This document shows, one piece after another, positions 9,212 through 16,644 of a DNA stretch of 64,000 bases (position 1 is its first letter; each line of letters begins with the position of its first letter). The notes beneath the pieces are model-generated. The model was not told the DNA's origin and searched no databases. It saw nothing but the letters and a program-made list of their open reading frames with translations. Source of the stretch: Deltaproteobacteria bacterium (lineage in GTDB: Bacteria; Myxococcota_A; JAADFL01). The stretch is from assembly GCA_013152945.1 (NCBI GenBank), contig JAADFL010000158.1, positions 1 through 64,000 of the forward strand, in the 5' to 3' direction. The position numbers and the translations under genes are program-made.

Positions 9212-10396
9212 ATGAAAAGGCGGCAGGAAAAACAAGAACCCGGTATTGGGCGAATTTTCCCGCCACGGCTCTGTACCGCCGTGTATACAGGAATTGTTCG
9301 CGTATCCAGGCGGTTTTCCTGCAGGGACCATGGTCGATCGAAGGTGCGTGCTCCTTTGGTCCGGGGCAGCGCTGTGACAGAAATGGCCCTTCTCTCGATC
9401 GTGCTGGTTCCTGCATTGCTTTATGCAGTGTACTTTTTCGATATCATACACGTGATGCTCAAGGTCCAGGAAGCGGCCAGATATGCTGTATGGGAGTTCA
9501 CGGGGTATAATCTGCACGATTACAATTCCAGCAAGGGCAAAGGTCACAAGGCAAAGTTCGACTCGGCCAAGTCTGCAATAGAGCAGGATGTAAAAGATAG
9601 GTTCGCAAACCTGGTCTCAACAGACAAGGAGGCAAAAAGCAAGTCCAAGAAGCTGGCCATAGACTGGAATCTAAGCAAGGTGGACATTTCGTCTTCAAAG
9701 ATTCCGGTGGTTTCCAAGAACCTGGCCGACGTGTTTCAAAACAACGGCGGAGGTGCTGGCTTTGGTCAGGTGCTGGACAGATTCAACATGGGAATGAACA
9801 AAATTCTTCAGGACCAGATGAACTTCAATTCCGGGGGCCAGGTTACAGCCAAGATTACTATTCAGGCCAGGGCTACGATTTTTCCGCAGAGGTACTTGAG
9901 CAGGCAGTGGGGCCTTGCTGATTCTATGCTTCCGAGGAAACTTGCAAGGCTGGATTTCACAGAGGATGTTACGCTTGTGGCGGATTCGTGGAAGCTCTTC
10001 GATGGTTCCAACTATGTGACGGCAGGCAAGGGTAAAGATGATCAGAGCAACAAGACGTACTTCAACCAGCTTAAAAACGTGGCCTTTTTCGGACTCGAGG
10101 CAGGTCTGACAAACCAGATGCAGCAGGCCTTGGCCGTGATGGATACCAACCATATACCAAACCCGTGGACCGTGGTGCTTCGTTCCAGGGCCTACAAGGG
10201 AGGAGACCACAATTCAGGCAGGTTCAAATTCAAATCAGGGTACTATTCCGGCGACATAGACGGAGGTATAGACACATACAACACGAGTCCCATGGAAGAC
10301 GGCCCGGGCCAGAGCGAGTACATGAAGACATTCGACAAGCGGGGTGATTATTACATGGGATGCAAGAGCGCAGGAGAAAAGGAATGCTCCTTTTAA
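9212..10396 (+). CDS. TadE-like pseudopilin (second)
   Basis: A 394-residue protein with a TadE signature: RGSAVTEMALLSIVLVPALL, where cleavage after Gly52 would leave Glu at +5. The 52-residue basic leader is unusually long for a prepilin; an internal GTG near residue 45 is a possible alternative start, but the ATG has a purine-rich GAGAGAAAG upstream. The extra C-terminal domain of over 300 residues is presumably periplasmic. Having two TadE-like proteins flanking TadG mirrors the TadE-TadF-TadG trio of classical loci, so this one may play the TadF role. Confidence 0.82.
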   Translation: MKRRQEKQEPGIGRIFPPRLCTAVYTGIVRVSRRFSCRDHGRSKVRAPLVRGSAVTEMALLSIVLVPALLYAVYFFDIIHVMLKVQEAARYAVWEFTGYNLHDYNSSKGKGHKAKFDSAKSAIEQDVKDRFANLVSTDKEAKSKSKKLAIDWNLSKVDISSSKIPVVSKNLADVFQNNGGGAGFGQVLDRFNMGMNKILQDQMNFNSGGQVTAKITIQARATIFPQRYLSRQWGLADSMLPRKLARLDFTEDVTLVADSWKLFDGSNYVTAGKGKDDQSNKTYFNQLKNVAFFGLEAGLTNQMQQALAVMDTNHIPNPWTVVLRSRAYKGGDHNSGRFKFKSGYYSGDIDGGIDTYNTSPMEDGPGQSEYMKTFDKRGDYYMGCKSAGEKECSF

Positions 10397-11148
10397 GAGA
10401 AAGGCCCAGCAGAATAACGGGTGCCGGGTTTTATTTCGTTGCCTTGCTTTCCGCATTCGTATTATTTTTAGCAAGCATTGCACAGGCCAAAGACGCGGAA
10501 GATACACCCGGGTTCGCCTACCCGGGAGCAATGGAACGGCCCCTTGCGGATGACATGCGGCTGAACGGCCTGCCGGTTCTGGAAACGTATTTTTTCACGA
10601 GCGATGAAATAGACCATGTTGCCGACTACTACTTTGAAGCCATGACCAGGTCGGGATTGATGGTGGCTGAATCCGGTTCCAAAGGCAGGAGAACATTGAT
10701 TGGAGTAAGGCCTAACGGAAGTATGGTATTCAGCGTGAACATGTACGATTACGGCGGGAAGGTGGCTGTCTTTCCCTCCAGGATGCCAATGCATCTTCTT
10801 GCACGAAAACAAGATGCACGAAACAAGTCGTCCGGTTCAACCCTGGTCCCGATATTTCCGGGTGCCGATGGGGTTTCGAACCTTGAAACGAACGACCGGC
10901 AAATGGTCACACAAACAATCGGGTACCAAGACAGGCGAAGTCTAACGGATAATATAAGGTTCTACCTGTCCCAAATGAGAGCCAAGGGCTGGAAAGTGGT
11001 TCCACGGGCAAGCCGCGTACAGGGCAATGTCGCTGTAATGTCTTTTGAGAGAACCCGCATGTCCTGCACCATTACAGTGACAAGGGACGAGAAAAAGAGG
11101 TTGACCCTGGTGACAGCCGTATTGAACAAAAGATTGGCGGGAGAGTAG
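10384..11148 (+). CDS. Secreted protein of the Tad locus, function unknown
   Basis: About 254 residues with an N-terminal signal or anchor helix (GAGFYFVALLSAFVLFLASIAQAKDA). I picked the ATG preceded by AGGAGAAAAGGA, which overlaps the end of the TadE-like gene by 13 nt; an ATG 24 nt earlier also exists. The mature part appears alpha/beta, with a segment (YFFTSDEIDHVADYYFEAM) resembling a repeated substrate-sensing or ring-building fold, but I recognise no named family. Translational coupling to the pseudopilin gene and the pilin gene just downstream imply a role in the pilus, possibly periplasmic. Confidence 0.7.
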   Translation: MLLLRERPSRITGAGFYFVALLSAFVLFLASIAQAKDAEDTPGFAYPGAMERPLADDMRLNGLPVLETYFFTSDEIDHVADYYFEAMTRSGLMVAESGSKGRRTLIGVRPNGSMVFSVNMYDYGGKVAVFPSRMPMHLLARKQDARNKSSGSTLVPIFPGADGVSNLETNDRQMVTQTIGYQDRRSLTDNIRFYLSQMRAKGWKVVPRASRVQGNVAVMSFERTRMSCTITVTRDEKKRLTLVTAVLNKRLAGE

Positions 11149-11160
11149 CAGGAGAATAAT

Positions 11161-11367
11161 ATGAAAGACCTGTATTTCTTGCTGGCATCATTACCGGGCC
11201 GGGCTGCTGGAGAAAAAGGCCAGTCCATGGTGGAATATACATTGATTACATTTTTCCTGCTCATTGCCGCGGGCGGCGTGGCCTTTGCCTTCTTGCCCGA
11301 TATGTTGAGTGCGTACCAGGACTATATCGACAGTTTCTCGTTCGTGCTCAACCTGCCCATCCCCTGA
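11161..11367 (+). CDS. flp: Flp-type major pilin
   Basis: A 68-residue prepilin. The 20-residue leader ends EKG, then QSMVEYTLITFFLLIAAGG: cleavage after Gly20 puts Glu at +5 and Tyr at +6, exactly the Flp signature. The mature pilin would be only 48 residues, typical for Flp pilins. AGGAG lies 7 nt before the ATG. It sits inside the Tad locus downstream of the pseudopilins rather than at its head. No prepilin peptidase (TadV/CpaA) is encoded in the window, so processing depends on a gene elsewhere. Confidence 0.9.
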   Translation: MKDLYFLLASLPGRAAGEKGQSMVEYTLITFFLLIAAGGVAFAFLPDMLSAYQDYIDSFSFVLNLPIP

Positions 11368-11392
11368 ATTATCGAACCTGTTCAATCTGGCA

Positions 11393-12256
11393 TTACGGGG
11401 GTAATCGTGATCCCTTGCTCTCGTCCCGCACTCCTGTAGGAGGAGTTTTTGGATTTACCATTTTTTTGGGCATGGGCATTTTTTCGAGCCGGGGCATTGC
11501 CAAAGTTTTCACCACCGGGCCGTTAATGGCTGACTTGGCGCCTTTCCCAAAGCCCTTCAAGATCCAGATGCCTATGGCACTGTCGGACTTGACTATTCCC
11601 ATAACAGGAACCTTTTTCGAGAACCAGTAATGCATGTCCGAGCCGTCCATGAACTTTGTGACTACGTGCCTGGCCTTGAAAGTGCCCGCCGGAACCTTTA
11701 TGGTCTGGACACCCAGGTTTCTTGTCTTGGACCCGGCTGCTTCCTGACCACATTGGGAAGGGCCGGAAAATCCCGAGTTATTCCTGGTATCGATTTCCAT
11801 GGCAGGCCCGTTTTTGAAACTAATCAGTGATTTCACAGCTCGCAGCCCCCCCTTCCCGTCATTTACCAAAAGCGTCTTTGTTACAATGCCGCCCATGGGG
11901 CCGGTCGTCCTGAACTCGAACCAGGCACCCTTTGCATTGTTTTCCAACCTTTCCTTGGCAACAACGCCCATCCAGATTATAAAAGGGCTTGGTTTTGGGT
12001 CGCCGTGCGTCCGGATTTCGTACTCTACCCATGTTCCGAGAGGAATGTCGGTTATGGCTTTCCCGATTCTTACGGGCAGACTCCAAAGACCCGTGGATGG
12101 CAGGCACCGGCTCTCACCAGGGACCTTCTTGTCTGACATTTTATTAGGAGTTTCACGCTCTCTCGCATACGTGTTCGGGATTGTTACAGGCAACAAGAGA
12201 AACAGCCAGGAAGCAATTATAAAAAATACTAAAGCTCTGGTGGAAGCTGTACCCAT
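11393..12256 (-). CDS. Secreted DUF3108/LolA-like protein
   Basis: A 287-residue exported protein lying in antisense orientation between the Flp pilin and cpaB. An N-terminal signal peptide (LVFFIIASWLFLLLPVTIPNTYA) is followed by a beta-rich domain. The string VPAGTFKARHVVTKF and the later YWFSKKVPVMGIVKSDS match the recurring pattern of LolA-like/DUF3108 proteins, in which a half-barrel binds lipid-like ligands. The C-terminus is basic and proline-rich. Function is unknown; its position breaks the Tad locus into two transcripts. A related domain seems present in the gene ending at 20308. Confidence 0.65.
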   Translation of the reverse strand: MGTASTRALVFFIIASWLFLLLPVTIPNTYARERETPNKMSDKKVPGESRCLPSTGLWSLPVRIGKAITDIPLGTWVEYEIRTHGDPKPSPFIIWMGVVAKERLENNAKGAWFEFRTTGPMGGIVTKTLLVNDGKGGLRAVKSLISFKNGPAMEIDTRNNSGFSGPSQCGQEAAGSKTRNLGVQTIKVPAGTFKARHVVTKFMDGSDMHYWFSKKVPVMGIVKSDSAIGIWILKGFGKGAKSAINGPVVKTLAMPRLEKMPMPKKMVNPKTPPTGVRDESKGSRLPP

Positions 12257-12575
12257 ATCCTGATGAAAACGGAAAAGAAGATCAAAGTAAATCGGTCAAT
12301 CCGCCATGTAAAAGTACCGGCCTCGAGATAGCAACCATAGCATGCTTGAAGATGCCACTCGATTACTGTGACCGTGAATGCCTCCCGGCCCGGAAAATCA
12401 CCAATACCAATATTTTCCGTATTTGACAGTGACCCATGCTCGTGTTATTAAAATTCCTTGAATTATAGGCGGTTCGGCCGTTCTGGCCAAAGGGGTACAG
12501 AAGCGTACCTAAAGCCGTCTTGGAATTTTTAGGGCCGGATGGTTGCAGATCCGGGTAATGTGAGGTTTTCCAGTC
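12257..12575. other. Intergenic region upstream of cpaB
   Basis: This 319-nt gap separates a minus-strand gene from the divergent cpaB operon. It contains one good sigma-70 promoter (12423-12451) and a long leader of about 118 nt with two small inverted repeats: GGCC-GTTCT-GGCC (12476-12488) and GGTAC-AGAAGC-GTACC (12494-12509). I do not see conserved c-di-GMP riboswitch motifs in the leader. Confidence 0.5.
12423..12451 (+). promoter_or_regulatory. Sigma-70-like promoter for the cpaB-tadBC-FHA operon
   Basis: A perfect TTGACA is followed after 17 nt by TATTAA (4 of 6 with TATAAT). Transcription would begin near 12458 and leave a leader of about 118 nt before cpaB. Confidence 0.55.
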
Positions 12576-13397
12576 ATGCTCAAGGGTCGCACACCACTAA
12601 TTCTTGCCGTTGTGCTGGCCGCCATGGCCGGGCTTTTGGCATATGTTTCTCTGGTCAGTTCGGAAAAGGCGGTACGTGCAGGGTGGGAACTTGTGCCGGC
12701 TGTGGTGGCGAACGAGGATCTTGATGCCGGGACAGAAATAGACGTTGATAACATTGCTGTACGCAAAGTTCCCGAAGACTTTGTGACCAAATCGGTAATA
12801 AGGCCTGAAAATGTGCAGCACATCCTGGGACAAAGGCTTGCAGTAACGATAAAAAGAGGAGATCTCCTTCTCTGGTCGCACTTCCAGGAATCCAGGGAAT
12901 TTGAAAGATTATCCACGCTGGTACAGCCTAAGTACAGGGCCATATCAATACGGGTCAGTGAAGAATCTTCTGTCAGCCAGTGGATAAGACCGAACGATCA
13001 CGTAGATATTCTCGGGACCTTCCGGGATCCCCAGAACAACGAGATGATGACTGTCACCCTGTTACAGAACGTAATCGTCCTGGCAACCGGCAAGATTGCG
13101 CCCACTACTGCTACAGCAGGACTCATGACCGGTGAAAAGAAATATCCATCGATTACCCTGTTGGTCCTTCCGGAAGAAGCGGAGATTCTCACCCTGGCCC
13201 AGGACATGGGTAACATCTATGCCACGTTGAGAAACCCGGACGACATCTCGGTTCAAAGAGAACGCGGTAAGGCTACAATAAAGACACTACTGACCGGCGA
13301 GAGATTGAACACTCTCGGAAGAATAAGGCAAAAGGACCAGGTGATAATCATCCGGGGAACCCAGGCCAAGAGGGCCAGAGGGGCCACAGGGGAGTAG
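12576..13397 (+). CDS. cpaB: Flp pilus assembly protein CpaB/RcpC
   Basis: A 273-residue periplasmic or inner-membrane-anchored protein. An N-terminal helix (LILAVVLAAMAGLLAYVSLV) is followed by a SAF domain: the segment AVVANEDLDAGTEIDVDNIAVRKVPEDFV is the usual CpaB/RcpC beginning, and GQRLAVTIKRGDLLLWSHF continues it. CpaB modulates or stabilises the outer-membrane secretin of the Tad machine. In most loci it is followed by the secretin gene cpaC; here tadB follows 3 nt later. Start ATG has a weak GTGAGG upstream. Confidence 0.9.
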   Translation: MLKGRTPLILAVVLAAMAGLLAYVSLVSSEKAVRAGWELVPAVVANEDLDAGTEIDVDNIAVRKVPEDFVTKSVIRPENVQHILGQRLAVTIKRGDLLLWSHFQESREFERLSTLVQPKYRAISIRVSEESSVSQWIRPNDHVDILGTFRDPQNNEMMTVTLLQNVIVLATGKIAPTTATAGLMTGEKKYPSITLLVLPEEAEILTLAQDMGNIYATLRNPDDISVQRERGKATIKTLLTGERLNTLGRIRQKDQVIIIRGTQAKRARGATGE

Positions 13398-13400
13398 AGC

Positions 13401-14258
13401 GTGCTTTTTCAGACAGCAGCAGTGCTGGTTTTCATATTGGTGGCTGCGTCGGTGTTTTTTGTTGTTGCGGTTGTCCACAACATTCTTGCAAGGGCGTGGG
13501 ACAAGTACCAGGATAGGTACACGGTCAGGACCCTGGATGATTTCAGTGAACTGGTCCTGGTTCTCGAACCCAGGCAAATTGCAGTTCTTTCCGTATGTGG
13601 GGCTGTCCTTGGATTGATGCTTGGAATACTGTTCTTCGGCAAGATTTGGACAGGCATGTTGACTGTAGCAGGTGCTGCCGTACCTCCATTGCTGGTCAGA
13701 AGGTACAGAATAAAAAGGCTGGAGAAGTTCAACCGGCAACTGGTGGATGCATTGAACCAAATTGCAAATGCACTCAAGGCCGGCCTGACCCTGCCCCAGG
13801 CTGCGGAGGATGTGGCCGCCGAGTCACAGGCCCCGCTCGCTCAAGAGTTCGGAGTAATGGTCAGGGAACTGAAACTTGGAGTTTCATTGGACAATGCCAT
13901 GGAAAATATGGCCCGGCGGGTGGGAAGCGAGGATCTCGACTTGGTGGTGACCTCGACCACTGTGGCCAGGACCCTGGGGGGAAACATGGCCGAGATGTAT
14001 GAGACAGTAGCCGGCACGATTAGGGAACGATTCAGGTTGGAGGGAAGGATCAAGGCCGTGACTTCCCAGGGCAAGCTCCAGGGCTGGATCGTGGCATCGC
14101 TTCCCTTTGCGCTCTGGCTCGTAATGGATTACATGCGGCCCGATTTGATGGAACCCCTGTTTTCATCCTGGCACGGTTACATCGTCATCGGCCTGATCCT
14201 GTTTTTCGAAGGTATCGGTATCATGCTGATCAGAAGGATTGTAAATATAGACGTGTAA
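13401..14258 (+). CDS. tadB: Tad inner-membrane platform protein TadB
   Basis: A 285-residue GspF-like (T2SSF) membrane protein. N-terminal membrane segments (about 1-25 and 55-85) precede the cytoplasmic helical bundle (NRQLVDALNQIANALKAG, then GVSLDNAMENMARRVGSEDLDLVVT), and two helices close the protein. TadB and TadC form the inner-membrane platform on which the TadA ATPase acts. A GTG start lies 3 nt after the cpaB stop, with GGGGAG upstream, so translation is probably coupled. The gene order lacks the TadZ and TadA genes that usually precede tadB. Confidence 0.92.
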   Translation: MLFQTAAVLVFILVAASVFFVVAVVHNILARAWDKYQDRYTVRTLDDFSELVLVLEPRQIAVLSVCGAVLGLMLGILFFGKIWTGMLTVAGAAVPPLLVRRYRIKRLEKFNRQLVDALNQIANALKAGLTLPQAAEDVAAESQAPLAQEFGVMVRELKLGVSLDNAMENMARRVGSEDLDLVVTSTTVARTLGGNMAEMYETVAGTIRERFRLEGRIKAVTSQGKLQGWIVASLPFALWLVMDYMRPDLMEPLFSSWHGYIVIGLILFFEGIGIMLIRRIVNIDV

Positions 14259-14276
14259 GATAGGAGGAAGGCCCCG

Positions 14277-15170
14277 GTGATCTTCAAGGTGCTATTAGGA
14301 ATATCCGCCCTCTTGTTCGGCGTGGCGGTTTATTACTTTGTAATATGGGCCTGGACCAAGGTACTGGGAACACTGTCAGGCGGTCCTGAAAAAAGGGATA
14401 AGGTCCGTGTCGGAGGCGGGCAAATCGTCCGGAAACTGATCAAGATGACCGGCGGGCTGGTTGCCGGTTTTCTAAAGCAGGATTATGAACAGCGAATAGC
14501 CGCCAAGCTGGTAATGGCGGGAGAGCCCGAGGGTGTGGGGCCATTGGACTTTTTCGCAACCCAATTTCTGTCTGCCGTGGCCTTTCTTATCTTTGCACTT
14601 ATCTTCAGCCTGTTTTTTGCATTCAGACCGGTAAATTTCGTGCTTGTAGTCGTAACATTGACTTTTTTCGGATTTACCTTCCCCCATGTGTGGTTGCGGG
14701 ACAAGGTGGCGCAAAGGCACCAGGAAATAGCAAGGGCCTTACCATATGCGCTCGACCTGTTGACCTTGTCGGTGGAGGCGGGGATGGATTTTGCGGCTGC
14801 TGTGTCAAAGGTGGTCGAAAAGGGACGGGCCAGCGCCCTGGTCGAAGAATTAAGATTGATGCTCAACCATCTTCGCATGGGAAAAACAAGGGAGGAAGCC
14901 CTCAAGACGCTGGCCGATCGTGTCAATATGCCCCAGTTACACCAGTTCACGAGTGCCTTGATCCAGGCGGACCGAATGGGAACTTCACTTGGACATATAT
15001 TACGCATACAATCCAACCAGCTTCGCATGGACAGGACACAACGCGCGGAAAAATTGGCAAACGAGGCTCCGGTTAAGATGCTGTTTCCCTTGATATTTTG
15101 TATTTTCCCAACGGTTTTTATAGTACTCTTCGCCCCGATAATCTATCAGTTCGTCGTGGGCGGAGTGTAA
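14277..15170 (+). CDS. tadC: Tad inner-membrane platform protein TadC
   Basis: A 297-residue T2SSF-family protein paralogous to TadB. The core helices carry RALPYALDLLTLSVEAGMDF and the conserved MLFPLIFCIFPTVFIVLFAP membrane end characteristic of TadC. GTG start with TAGGAGGAAGG upstream. It follows tadB by 18 nt and precedes the first FHA gene by 10 nt, so all are one operon. It is expected to pair with TadB in the inner membrane. Confidence 0.92.
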   Translation: MIFKVLLGISALLFGVAVYYFVIWAWTKVLGTLSGGPEKRDKVRVGGGQIVRKLIKMTGGLVAGFLKQDYEQRIAAKLVMAGEPEGVGPLDFFATQFLSAVAFLIFALIFSLFFAFRPVNFVLVVVTLTFFGFTFPHVWLRDKVAQRHQEIARALPYALDLLTLSVEAGMDFAAAVSKVVEKGRASALVEELRLMLNHLRMGKTREEALKTLADRVNMPQLHQFTSALIQADRMGTSLGHILRIQSNQLRMDRTQRAEKLANEAPVKMLFPLIFCIFPTVFIVLFAPIIYQFVVGGV

Positions 15171-15180
15171 GAAACCAAAG

Positions 15181-16611
15181 GTGGCCGGACAAGTGAGCTA
15201 CTTGGACACAGGCGAAGGCAGCGCACCCGAATTCTCCTTGACCATTACCGAAGGGGATGGCAAGGGAGAAAAATTCGAGTTCGACCGGGTGGAAATCAGT
15301 GTTGGGAGAAATCCGGAAAACGACATGGTTCTCTCCAGCTCCAAGGTATCAAGATGCCATTTCAACATTAGGTATGCAGGGACCAAGTACATAATCAGGG
15401 ATGAGGGCAGCAGCAACGGCACCCTTGTAAATGGTAAGCCTATCAAGAAGGCCCTTCTGTCCAACGGCGACAAGATCAGGGTCGGGCCTTTCGTTCTGCT
15501 TTTCGGTACCGGCCAACAAACACCCGAAGGAGATCTCTACGGTTCCAAGTCCGACACCAACAGGACTCCCACGGGCGCAAGAACTCTTCCTCCCGGAGGT
15601 GTCGGCTCGGTGAGAGGAGCCAAGCCCTTGGCCCGCGCAGGTGAAAGGCCTGGAAGAATACCCGGCAGGGTGGCAAAAATAGAGCCGATAAGACGGAGAA
15701 GGGTTTCAGGCAGAATACGGGTCGTGGTGGAACGCGCGGGCGTGTTCTTCGGTCCATTAAAGCAGTGGCTGGACAGGCAGGACAAGCTGACCCGCATGTT
15801 GTTCTATTCAACGGCCGGTGCGATTGGATTTCTGCTCCTGGTATTATTGGTAATAGTATTCGTTCAATCCATCGGGGAAGAGGAGAATCTTTCGGCCCGG
15901 GTGTACGAGGCTCCGCTGTCCGGTCCTCTTGGTTATTGTGACGAGGATCGGTCTCATCCTGACGAATTGAGGATTCGCTTCAAGTACGGTAGTGGACGGG
16001 CCACTCTGGAATACTCTGTTTACAATGTCACATCCGGAGGAGAGATTAAAATAAAGGTTAATGGCGTGGATGTTTCCGAGGCGCCTTTGAGCCCGGGTAA
16101 ATGGACGGAAGGGATCAGGATGGTTATACCGAAAACTCACCTGCTCGAAAATGCGGACAATCTGCTTGTGTTCGACAACACGTTCAATCCTCCGAAACGC
16201 AGAGAATGGGCGGTAGGCGATATCAAGGTTACGGAAGAACCTCTGCCTAAGGGCAATATCCGCAAGGCGAGGGAATACATGGAAAGAGCCCGGAAACGGT
16301 ACCAGAGCAGGAAGATAGGGTTCGAAAACCTGTACAGAGCATGGGAATACTTCAGATTGGCGAGGGACTACATGGAGAACCTCGAAAACAAGCCCGATCT
16401 CTATCAGGAAGCCGATACAATGGTGGAAACATGCCGCCGTGAACTCGAAGAAGAATATTCAGGTGGCATGTTTAGGATCCACAGGGCTTTGGAATATGAT
16501 AACCTGGATGAGGCTCGTCGTGAGGCGGAACGATTGCTCAAATTCTTCCCTGAGCCGGATGATCGCCGACACAGGGAAATCAAGCAGCTCTTGGAGCAGT
16601 TGAATGAATAA
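15181..16611 (+). CDS. Membrane FHA-domain protein (first)
   Basis: A 476-residue protein with a cytoplasmic forkhead-associated (phosphothreonine-binding) domain at about 20-108: VGRNPENDMVL (Arg43), SRCH at 57-60 and SSNG at 77-80 are the key binding residues and all are intact. A basic linker leads to a single membrane helix at about 205-230 (FYSTAGAIGFLLLVLLVIVF), then a C-terminal domain with a beta part and a helical, TPR-like part. Cytoplasmic FHA, one helix and an external domain is the topology of T3SS ring proteins such as PrgH/YscD, but no homology is claimed. Start GTG has little Shine-Dalgarno support. Confidence 0.82.
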   Translation: MAGQVSYLDTGEGSAPEFSLTITEGDGKGEKFEFDRVEISVGRNPENDMVLSSSKVSRCHFNIRYAGTKYIIRDEGSSNGTLVNGKPIKKALLSNGDKIRVGPFVLLFGTGQQTPEGDLYGSKSDTNRTPTGARTLPPGGVGSVRGAKPLARAGERPGRIPGRVAKIEPIRRRRVSGRIRVVVERAGVFFGPLKQWLDRQDKLTRMLFYSTAGAIGFLLLVLLVIVFVQSIGEEENLSARVYEAPLSGPLGYCDEDRSHPDELRIRFKYGSGRATLEYSVYNVTSGGEIKIKVNGVDVSEAPLSPGKWTEGIRMVIPKTHLLENADNLLVFDNTFNPPKRREWAVGDIKVTEEPLPKGNIRKAREYMERARKRYQSRKIGFENLYRAWEYFRLARDYMENLENKPDLYQEADTMVETCRRELEEEYSGGMFRIHRALEYDNLDEARREAERLLKFFPEPDDRRHREIKQLLEQLNE

Positions 16612-16644
16612 TATCAATCGCGACGGTTATGCTGGAGTAATGCA

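Noticed and set aside
12457-12575. c-di-GMP (GEMM) riboswitch in the cpaB leader
   Set aside because: The leader has small inverted repeats but not the conserved GEMM core motifs.
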